Shown: positions 22,466 through 28,689 of the stretch, one piece after another
Position numbering within the stretch: the first letter of the stretch is position 1
Layout: the number at the start of each line of letters is the position of its first letter
Source: an uncultured Bacteroidota bacterium
GTDB lineage: Bacteria > Bacteroidota > Bacteroidia > Flavobacteriales > UA16
DNA length: 28,689 bases
Direction: 5' to 3'
NCBI GenBank assembly: GCA_902578505.1
Contig: CACHDD010000008.1
Span: 1-28,689, forward strand
The notes under the pieces: model-generated
Database searches by the model: none
Told to the model about the DNA's origin: nothing
What the model saw: the letters and a program-made list of their open reading frames with translations, nothing else
Program-made: the position numbers and the translations under genes

Positions 22466-25400
22466 ATGAAGCAGTTTTTTCTCTTTTTAATTGCTGCGCT
22501 TACTACAGGAATAGCGTCGGCAAATTTTGTTGGTTTAGAGAGTGAGTTTATCACAGAATCTGAATACGGTACAGTATATCGAGTATACGCCACTTTTGAT
22601 AACCCAACAGATGAGCTAGTTGCGATATACGCATTAGAAACTGCTCCAATTGAGGTTGCTTGTTCAACTTCTTTCTTCCAATCTACAGTTGGTTCGGCTT
22701 TGGGGTCAGAGATTAACCCAATGTTTTTCACTTTCTTTCCAGATCTTGAATTCGACAGCTGGTTTACTATTGGATCTGAAAATTCAAATGGGACTTCAGA
22801 TATTCAGCAAGTTGGAATGGATGATTACTTTTCCTCTTTTGAAGCAGGTGATGGATTTACTATTGACACCTTTGTTGGAGGGTCTTTTTTCCTAATCCCA
22901 AACATTTCAGATGATGCAGAAGCTGGTGATGATTTAAAAGTTCTAATAGGCCAATTCACAACTGACGGTGAAGTGTCTATGTGTTTAAACTTCCAATGGG
23001 ATGATGCAGATGCTAATACCTTTAATGACGAAGGATATTGCATTACTTTCCCAGGTAGTGCATCAGTGCCTGGTTGTACAGACCCTGCAGCGAATAACTA
23101 CGATCCAACCGCTACAGAAGATGATGGTACATGTGAGTACGACGATGAGTGTTCTGGTGCAGATCAGCTAATTCTAGCTACAAATTACAGCTACACACCA
23201 AGTGAGATTTCAGTTGGTGTTGGTGCGACAATAGCATGGTCTAACACGGGTGGTTTTCACGATGTAAATGGTGTCGTTAACTCGATTACTGACGCATCAT
23301 TTAACAACCCAGAATCATTTTCATTAGCTGCTGTTAGTGGTAATGCAAATGGTGTGTGCATTGGTTCTTATACTTTCAATATTCCAGGTGTATACAATTA
23401 CGATTGTTCTATTGGTAACCACGCAGCTAATGGTATGGTAGGAACAATTACTGTTGGAACTGGTGGTTGTACTGACCCAACAGCTTCTAACTATAATTCA
23501 AATGCTGACTATGACGACGGTACTTGTGAATCAATTGGAGGCGGTGGAAATGATTTAGTCCTAGGTCTTACATACGAAACGGTAGCAACAAACCCGCTAG
23601 GAGATGGTCAAAATACATATAGACTTTATGTTGAATTCACAACAAATGATGTTGAACTTGTTGCTGTTTACGGTACAGACACAGCTCCTTGGCAAATGAC
23701 TTCTACGTCAGATAATGGATTCTACAATAATATGTTAGGTGGTGATTTTGGTGGAGCAATAAATCCAGTGTTCTTTCCTATGTTTCCAGAACTTGAATAC
23801 GATAGTTGGTTTACTATTGGTGCAGAACCAGGAGAAGATGATGGTCTAAATAGTGCATTTGATGCTGCTTTGACTTCTTTGGATGACTTTAATATCGGTG
23901 AAGACTTTATTGTAAACACATTTATTGGAGGTTCAATATTTATTGTTCCAGGAGCAAATCTTCAAGGATTGCCAGTAAATAATAAGGTTTTAATAGGTCA
24001 ATTTACTACTTCAGGAATTATTGATGCTCTTGTAAATATTCAATATAGAAATTCTGCGCAAGAGTCAATTCAAGATGAAGGACTTACTCTCACTTTCCCT
24101 CAGGCAACACTTGGTTGTACTGATGATAGTGCCTGTAACTTCGATCCTGCTGCTGAACTTGATGATGGATCTTGTTTAGAAAACGACTTATGTGGAGAGT
24201 GTGGAGGTGATAATTCCACATGTCAGGGATGTACTGATCAGAATGCATGTAATTACGACCCTGATGCTTTAGTAAACGATGGATCTTGTTTAGAAAACGA
24301 CTTATGTGGAGAGTGTGGAGGTGATAATTCTACATGTCAGGGCTGTATGGACGAAGCTGCATGTAATTTCGATCCACAAGCACAGTCTGATGATGGAAGC
24401 TGTGAATATCCTGAAGAATTTTATAATTGTGACGGTTGTATCAATGACGTTGATGAGGATGGAATATGTGATGAGTTAGAAGTGCTAGGTTGTACAAGTC
24501 CTGGTGCGGATAATTACAATTCAGATGCAACTGAAGATGATTTTTCATGTACTTACCTAGATGGTATGGTTCTAGGACTTTCTTATGAAGAAGTTGCAGC
24601 GGACCCTCTTGGTACAGGACAAGCTACATATAGACTCTATGTTAACTTCCCAAATGATGATGTTGAAGTAACAGCTATGTTCGGTACAGATACTGCGCCA
24701 TGGGAGTTACTTTCTACAGCAGAAGGTGGATTTTATAATAACCCTCTGGGAGGAGATTTTGGTGGTTCGATTAATCCAACTTTCTTCCCAATGTTTCCTG
24801 ACCTTGAATACGACAGTTGGTTTACAATTGGCGCAGAACCTGGAGACGACGACGGTCTTAATAGCGCATTTGATGCTGCTTTGACTTCTTTGGATGACTT
24901 TAATGCTGGCAATGACTTTGTTGTAAACACTTTTGTTGGAGGTTCAGTATTTGTTGTTCCCGGTGCAAATTCACAAGGAGTACCGGTAAATGGAAAAGTT
25001 CTTTTAGGTCAATTCACAACATCGGGGGTTGTTACAGCTCTAATCAATGTACAGTTTAGAGATGTTAATCAAATTTCATATCAAGCTGAAGGTATGACAA
25101 TTACATTCCCCGCTCCCGGAGTTGGATGTATAGATGAAGAAGCTTGTAACTATGACCCTGATGCAGTTCTTGATGCTGGCTGTGTATATCCAGAAGAGTT
25201 CTATAATTGTGATGGATGTATAAATGATACTGATGGTGATGGAGTATGTGATGAGTTAGAAGTTGAAGGTTGTACTGATGCTATGGCATGTAACTATAAT
25301 TTAGATGCAACAGATGATGATGGATCTTGTTTACAGAATGACCTATGTGGTGTATGTGGTGGTGATAACAGCAGCTGTTCGGGTTGTACCGATCCATTAG

Positions 25401-26005
25401 CATGTAATTACGACTCTAATGCTACATTAGACGATGGAACATGTGAATTCCCAATCATGTACTACGATTGTAATGGAAACTGTTTAAACGATAGTGATGG
25501 AGATGGAGTTTGTGATGAATTAGAAGTACAAGGTTGTACAGATGCAGAAGCTGATAATTATAACGCAGATGCAACTGACGAAGATGGTTCATGCCAGTAC
25601 TTAGGCTGTACAAACCCAAATGCAGAAAACTATGACGAAGGAGCAAACGTTGATGATGGGTCTTGTATAGTTCTTGGTTGTACTAACTCAAATGCAGAAA
25701 ACTATAATCCAGAGGCAACTGAAGACGACGGATCTTGTACTGCAACAGGATGTACATATTTAGGTGCAGACAACTACGACTCACTCAATACTACCGACGA
25801 CGGTTCTTGTATTTTCAACGGTTGTACAGACTCTGATGCACTAAATTTCATTGCACATGCAAATAATGATGATGGTTCATGTGTTTACGAGGAGTGTACA
25901 GGAGAGAGCGATTGTCCATTTGATGCGAACGGTGATGGAGAAATAGGATCTGCCGACCTTCTTGAATTCCTTGTAGCTTACGGTCAAGCGTGTGAGGATT
26001 TGTAA
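22466..26005 (+). CDS. Giant secreted repeat protein with three sister domains, a blue-copper domain and 14 GCTD..DDGSC repeats
   Basis: A 1179-residue exported protein. The start is ATG 22466, giving the signal peptide [19 protein letters not shown]; an in-frame ATG 48 nt earlier would precede it with polar residues. Three homologous domains of about 180 residues (22520-23050, 23560-24110, 24565-25125) share [14 protein letters not shown] and [12 protein letters not shown] motifs. A cupredoxin-like domain (about residues 232-333) has a complete type 1 copper set: His265, Cys314, His319, Met324. Fourteen cysteine/aspartate repeats of the form GCTDxxAxNYDxxATxDDGSC link them, some with [12 protein letters not shown] or DGVCDELEV inserts. 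The C-terminus carries one EF-hand/dockerin-like loop ([17 protein letters not shown]). No type A or B T9SS tail is obvious. Acidic residues suggest calcium binding. The physiological role is unknown. Confidence 0.88.
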   Translation: MKQFFLFLIAALTTGIASANFVGLESEFITESEYGTVYRVYATFDNPTDELVAIYALETAPIEVACSTSFFQSTVGSALGSEINPMFFTFFPDLEFDSWFTIGSENSNGTSDIQQVGMDDYFSSFEAGDGFTIDTFVGGSFFLIPNISDDAEAGDDLKVLIGQFTTDGEVSMCLNFQWDDADANTFNDEGYCITFPGSASVPGCTDPAANNYDPTATEDDGTCEYDDECSGADQLILATNYSYTPSEISVGVGATIAWSNTGGFHDVNGVVNSITDASFNNPESFSLAAVSGNANGVCIGSYTFNIPGVYNYDCSIGNHAANGMVGTITVGTGGCTDPTASNYNSNADYDDGTCESIGGGGNDLVLGLTYETVATNPLGDGQNTYRLYVEFTTNDVELVAVYGTDTAPWQMTSTSDNGFYNNMLGGDFGGAINPVFFPMFPELEYDSWFTIGAEPGEDDGLNSAFDAALTSLDDFNIGEDFIVNTFIGGSIFIVPGANLQGLPVNNKVLIGQFTTSGIIDALVNIQYRNSAQESIQDEGLTLTFPQATLGCTDDSACNFDPAAELDDGSCLENDLCGECGGDNSTCQGCTDQNACNYDPDALVNDGSCLENDLCGECGGDNSTCQGCMDEAACNFDPQAQSDDGSCEYPEEFYNCDGCINDVDEDGICDELEVLGCTSPGADNYNSDATEDDFSCTYLDGMVLGLSYEEVAADPLGTGQATYRLYVNFPNDDVEVTAMFGTDTAPWELLSTAEGGFYNNPLGGDFGGSINPTFFPMFPDLEYDSWFTIGAEPGDDDGLNSAFDAALTSLDDFNAGNDFVVNTFVGGSVFVVPGANSQGVPVNGKVLLGQFTTSGVVTALINVQFRDVNQISYQAEGMTITFPAPGVGCIDEEACNYDPDAVLDAGCVYPEEFYNCDGCINDTDGDGVCDELEVEGCTDAMACNYNLDATDDDGSCLQNDLCGVCGGDNSSCSGCTDPLACNYDSNATLDDGTCEFPIMYYDCNGNCLNDSDGDGVCDELEVQGCTDAEADNYNADATDEDGSCQYLGCTNPNAENYDEGANVDDGSCIVLGCTNSNAENYNPEATEDDGSCTATGCTYLGADNYDSLNTTDDGSCIFNGCTDSDALNFIAHANNDDGSCVYEECTGESDCPFDANGDGEIGSADLLEFLVAYGQACEDL
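23855..24904 (+). repeat. Intragenic direct duplication with a 1011-bp period
   Basis: The second and third sister domains of the giant protein are related at DNA level. A 39-nt stretch at 23855-23893 recurs exactly at 24866-24904, and flanking sequence is highly similar. The period, 1011 bp, is exactly 337 codons, so recombination between copies would keep the frame. Confidence 0.85.
24164..24342 (+). repeat. Tandem 114-bp repeat inside the giant protein gene
   Basis: The 65 nt at 24164-24228 recur at 24278-24342 with a single mismatch, a period of 114 bp (38 codons). Each copy encodes the end of one DDGSC-type repeat plus the [18 protein letters not shown] insert. Recent duplication is likely. 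Confidence 0.85.
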
Positions 26006-26024
26006 TTAAATATTGAAATTTAAG

Positions 26025-26058
26025 AAAGCGTCAATTCACTATGATTTGGCGCTTTTTT
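26025..26058 (+). terminator. Intrinsic terminator of the giant protein gene
   Basis: AAAGCGTCAA (26025-26034), an 11-nt loop and TTGGCGCTTT (26046-26055) pair over 10 bp with one G-U wobble, followed by three more T. It overlaps the upstream part of the ribA promoter region. Confidence 0.78.
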
Positions 26059-26072
26059 AATATACATAGAAT

Positions 26073-26080
26073 TATCTTTG
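26073..26080 (+). promoter_or_regulatory. -7 box for ribA (near-leaderless)
   Basis: TATCTTTG, perfect TAnnTTTG, followed by TTTCA and ATG 26086. TTTG at 26045-26048, within the terminator stem, is a possible -33 element at a slightly long 24-nt spacing. Confidence 0.55.
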
Positions 26081-26085
26081 TTTCA

Positions 26086-26673
26086 ATGAAACCATTAGTC
26101 GAAACTAGGCTTCCAACAAAGTTTGGAGGATTTAAAATTCTCGCATTTGAAAGTGTTCTAAATGAAATGCCAACTATTGTTCTAGTTTCAGATAACTTCA
26201 CTTCAAACTCACATGAAGCTGTTGAAGTTAGAATTCACAGTGAGTGTATGACTGGAGATGTTTTTAGCTCATCAAGATGTGACTGCGGAGCTCAGCTTGA
26301 TACTTCTATGCAAAAGCTTCAGAAAGTTGGAGGAATATTAATCTATTTAAGACAAGAAGGAAGAGGGATTGGTTTAATTGAAAAGCTTAAAGCATATAAC
26401 CTTCAAGATGAAGGATTAAATACATATGAAGCAAATGTTAAATTAGGTCATCAAGAGGATGCAAGATCTTTTGATGCAGCTATTGAGGTTTTAAAATACC
26501 TGGGTGTAAAAAAAATCAAGCTACTAACCAACAACCCTGAAAAAATAAGTGCTTTTAAAGCCTATAGCATTGAAGTGATTGAACGCTTGCCTCTTCAAGT
26601 AGGGGTTATTCCTGAGAACGAGGAGTATCTTGAAGCTAAGAGATTAATTAAAGGTCATTTCTTCACGAAATAA
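26086..26673 (+). CDS. ribA: GTP cyclohydrolase II, stand-alone
   Basis: First committed enzyme of riboflavin synthesis, opening GTP to the diaminohydroxypyrimidine precursor. The 195-residue product has an intact active site: zinc ligands Cys54, Cys65 and Cys67 in HSECMTGDVFSSSRCDCG, the numbering also found in the E. coli enzyme, and YLRQEGRGIGL near residue 87, followed by the catalytic region containing LGHQEDARSFDAA and TNNPEK. The start at 26086 is chosen because the in-frame ATG at 26041 lies inside the preceding terminator and ahead of the -7 box. It supplies the activity that the RibBA fusion appears to have lost. Its 3' end overlaps the convergent DUF819 gene by 11 nt. Confidence 0.95.
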   Translation: MKPLVETRLPTKFGGFKILAFESVLNEMPTIVLVSDNFTSNSHEAVEVRIHSECMTGDVFSSSRCDCGAQLDTSMQKLQKVGGILIYLRQEGRGIGLIEKLKAYNLQDEGLNTYEANVKLGHQEDARSFDAAIEVLKYLGVKKIKLLTNNPEKISAFKAYSIEVIERLPLQVGVIPENEEYLEAKRLIKGHFFTK

Positions 26674-27934
26674 CGTGCATCCATTCCATGCAAATTATGG
26701 CGCCAATGGTGCCAACTGCATAACCCAACACTGCTAGTAATATTCCAACTGGTGCTAGAGCCGGAGAGAATGCACTTGCAACAATTGGTGCAGATGCTGC
26801 TCCTCCAATGTTAGCTTGGGAACCTACCGCTACAAAGAAAAATGGTGCTTTTATAATAACTGCTACTACTAATAATACAACTATATGAACAACCATCCAA
26901 AGTAGTCCAATTATGATTGCTGAAGAGTAAGTTTCCCAATTAGCGATTAGCTCTCCTACATTCATTTTCATACCTATAGTGGCTACTAATATGTAAAGGA
27001 AAATAGAACCTAGTTTGCTAGCGCCCGCGCCTTCGTATTTTTTGGCTTTGGTAAAGCTCATTCCGACCCCAAGAGCAGTTGCAACAACTACAATCCAAAA
27101 GAAACCTTTTTCTAAAGAACTAAGATATTTTACAAAACTTCCCGGGTTATCTGTAAGAATTGCGCTAAAGCTATCGTGTATGCTAACACTTGCAAAGTCT
27201 GCAACTAAATGAGCTATTGCAACAGAACCAAAAGCAATGCCTACAAGAATCATTAGATCTGTAAATGATGGGATTCTTGCTATACTATCCTGATAATCCT
27301 CAACTTTTTTCTTAAGTGTGTCAACTGCACTACTATCTGCCTTAAGCCAAGAATCAATCTTTTTACAATGACCTGCGCCGTAAAGCAAGAATGGCATCCA
27401 AAGATTAGCAACAAATACGTCTACGATAAGCATAATAGAAAACTGCTTGTCCAGAGTTTCAGAAATCTCTTTAAGAGCTGCCTGGTTTGCCCCTCCGCCT
27501 ATCCAACTTCCAGCTACTGTTGAAAGGCCTCTCCACATTGCTTGAGGAGTATCTCCACCAAAAACATCTGGATTGAACTGACCTACAGCATATAGAGCCA
27601 AAGGTCCACCTACGATAATTCCGATTGTTGCGGCAAAAAACATGATGATTGCTTTAGGCCCCAAATTGTAAATTCCTTTGAGATCTATACTTAAACAAAG
27701 GAGTACCAAGCTGGCTGGAAGTAAATATCTTGAAGCTACGAAGTACAAATTCGAACCTTCGCCGTCAACAATTCCCAAAGAATTAAACGCAGCCGGAACG
27801 AAATAGCACAACAAAAGTGTTGGTACAAACGTGAAGAATTTCTTCATTGATGGTTGCTGAGAAGCGTAGAAAATACCTGCAAGGGATACTGCTAATAATC
27901 CTAGAACTGCTGCGTCGTTTTCTAATGGGAACAT
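26663..27934 (-). CDS. DUF819 family membrane protein
   Basis: A 423-residue integral membrane protein with about ten or more hydrophobic segments and the glycine-rich family hallmark STVAGSWIGGGANQAA near residue 140. A second matching half contains VGSQANIGGAASAPIVASAF, suggesting an internal two-fold repeat as in many secondary transporters. The substrate is unknown; the fold family is related to Na+-coupled carriers such as the glutamate/symporter groups, but that is tentative. It starts 3 nt after the FKBP stop and is probably co-transcribed with it. It converges on ribA with an 11-nt overlap and no clear terminator between them. Confidence 0.87.
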   Translation of the reverse strand: MFPLENDAAVLGLLAVSLAGIFYASQQPSMKKFFTFVPTLLLCYFVPAAFNSLGIVDGEGSNLYFVASRYLLPASLVLLCLSIDLKGIYNLGPKAIIMFFAATIGIIVGGPLALYAVGQFNPDVFGGDTPQAMWRGLSTVAGSWIGGGANQAALKEISETLDKQFSIMLIVDVFVANLWMPFLLYGAGHCKKIDSWLKADSSAVDTLKKKVEDYQDSIARIPSFTDLMILVGIAFGSVAIAHLVADFASVSIHDSFSAILTDNPGSFVKYLSSLEKGFFWIVVVATALGVGMSFTKAKKYEGAGASKLGSIFLYILVATIGMKMNVGELIANWETYSSAIIIGLLWMVVHIVVLLVVAVIIKAPFFFVAVGSQANIGGAASAPIVASAFSPALAPVGILLAVLGYAVGTIGAIICMEWMHVIS

Positions 27935-27937
27935 GAT

Positions 27938-28528
27938 TTATGCCTTTTTGATGTCGATTAATTCAACCTCGAATATGAGAGCTGCGTACGGGGGGATTGG
28001 ACCGTTTGGGCTTGGGTTAGCTCCATATGCTAATTCTTGAGGGATGTAGAACGTCGTTTTTCCTCCAATCTTCATAAGTTGTAATCCTTCAGTCCAGCCA
28101 GATATTACGCCATTAAGAGGAAATGAGATAGGCTCACCTCGCTTGTAACTTGAATCGAATTCAGTTCCGTCGATAAGAGTTCCTTTGTAGTGAACAGTCA
28201 CTGTGTCTTCGGCCGATGGAGAATCTCCTATACCTAAAGTAGAGTGATTGTATTGAAGGCCACTTTCTGTCACTTCAATTCCATCATTATTTGCATTTTC
28301 AGTAAGGAAATTTTCACCCTCTGATTTTGCTTCTGCTGCTTTTTCTTCTTGAATTTTTGTCATCATCTCGCGAATTTTTTCGTCTGCTTCTTCAAACGTA
28401 AGTGAAGCAGATCCTTCTAGAGAGTCTGCAAACCCCTTAGATAATTCTTCTGAGTTAATGCTTTTAAAACCTTGGTTTTTGAGGTTTGCAGCTAGTACAA
28501 TGCCTAGTGAATAGGATACTGAATCCAT
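27938..28528 (-). CDS. FKBP-type peptidyl-prolyl cis-trans isomerase
   Basis: A 196-residue protein of the FKBP22/FklB/Mip type. The N-terminal helical dimerisation segment (SVSYSLGIVLAANLKNQGF, then a long helix around residues 60-80) is followed by a C-terminal FKBP domain. That domain shows VTVHYKGTLIDGTEFDSS, GEPISFPLNGVISGW and the closing FEVELIDIKKA, with most active-site aromatic residues conserved. It catalyses prolyl isomerisation and may act as a chaperone. There is no signal peptide from the chosen ATG 28528, so it is probably cytoplasmic, unlike many related lipoprotein or periplasmic forms. A perfect -7 box lies 34 nt upstream. DUF819 follows 3 nt downstream. Confidence 0.93.
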   Translation of the reverse strand: MDSVSYSLGIVLAANLKNQGFKSINSEELSKGFADSLEGSASLTFEEADEKIREMMTKIQEEKAAEAKSEGENFLTENANNDGIEVTESGLQYNHSTLGIGDSPSAEDTVTVHYKGTLIDGTEFDSSYKRGEPISFPLNGVISGWTEGLQLMKIGGKTTFYIPQELAYGANPSPNGPIPPYAALIFEVELIDIKKA

Positions 28529-28562
28529 TTGTTTTTAAATGTTTAAAATGTAATTAGGGCCG

Positions 28563-28570
28563 CAAAGATA
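28563..28570 (-). promoter_or_regulatory. -7 box for the FKBP-DUF819 pair
   Basis: The minus strand reads TATCTTTG, perfect TAnnTTTG, 34 nt upstream of ATG 28528 and just after the stop of the preceding open frame. No -33 TTTG is evident. Confidence 0.5.
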
Positions 28571-28578
28571 ATCCCTAC

Positions 28579-28689
28579 CTACCTACTTCTAGTATATGTG
28601 AGTTTGTTGGTAGAGCTTAATTCTTTTCTGAATCTATATCCCAATACCTCAAACCCCTTTAATTCTTCAATATTTTCAATGCGATTTTC
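28579..28689 (-). CDS. Probable C-terminal end of an unidentified protein, cut by window edge
   Basis: The minus-strand frame open from the window edge to TAG 28579-28581 encodes 36 residues (ENRIENIEELKGFEVLGYRF onward) with a natural-looking composition until a basic end (TYTRSR). It ends just before the FKBP promoter, as expected for an upstream gene. It is too short to assign, and chance cannot be ruled out. Confidence 0.4.
   Translation of the reverse strand, partial: ENRIENIEELKGFEVLGYRFRKELSSTNKLTYTRSR

Noticed and set aside
23071..25893. Repeat-rich stretch as a CRISPR array or noncoding satellite
   Set aside because: The repeats are in frame, degenerate at third positions and encode a conserved protein motif; there are no identical short repeats with unique spacers.
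26041..26085. Longer RibA start at 26041
   Set aside because: It lies within the terminator hairpin and upstream of the -7 box, and the extra residues are not part of the GTP cyclohydrolase II family.

Overview
The window is a housekeeping-rich stretch of a low-GC Bacteroidota chromosome, most likely a marine member of the Flavobacteriales. The evidence is a type IX secretion (T9SS) component (PorQ), a cargo protein with a choice-of-anchor L domain and a type B gliding/T9SS C-terminal domain, a giant secreted protein built from GCTDxxAxNY..DDGSC repeats, and the Bacteroidota -7 promoter element TAnnTTTG in front of many genes. Genes are densely packed, with several ATGA and TAATG overlaps. 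I see no tRNA, rRNA, insertion sequence, prophage or CRISPR array.

Layout. Positions 1-6347 lie on the minus strand: a GlmU-like sugar nucleotidyltransferase, then lon, porQ, cmk and a GH3 lipoprotein cut by the window edge. The last four are coupled by short gaps and ATGA overlaps. The lon leader holds a perfect 12-bp inverted repeat that also reads as a sigma-54 -24/-12 promoter. A divergent T9SS cargo gene (6414-8612) follows, then a 48-codon gene with a strong terminator, a small winged-helix-like gene and an AT-rich gap.

Positions 9686-13188 hold aat, a NudL-type Nudix hydrolase with an overlapping unknown gene, and the carboxyltransferase subunit of an acyl-CoA (methylcrotonyl-CoA type) carboxylase. 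Positions 13264-17837 hold a membrane protein, the ABC-F ATPase EttA overlapping gluQ, a convergent XerC/D recombinase and zinc-independent ribosomal protein L31.

Positions 17910-22389 hold ribBA, whose GTP cyclohydrolase half looks dead, divergent from def. Next come a TPR-like lipoprotein and an AlkB-type alkane monooxygenase joined by a remarkable 14-bp tandem repeat, then class II fructose-bisphosphate aldolase. Positions 22466-26005 encode a 1179-residue secreted repeat protein containing a blue-copper (cupredoxin) domain. The right end holds an intact stand-alone ribA, a DUF819 membrane protein, an FKBP prolyl isomerase and the likely tail of another gene.

The observations most worth following are: (1) the 14-bp repeat, in which each unit carries an overlapping stop and start, giving a chain of five-codon minicistrons in front of alkB; (2) the palindromic sigma-54-like promoter of lon; (3) a set of genes whose ATG lies only 4-5 nt after the -7 box, implying leaderless mRNAs, with ribBA and def arranged as a symmetric pair; (4) the split of riboflavin functions between a degenerate RibBA and an intact RibA; (5) the copper domain and internal duplications of the giant secreted protein.
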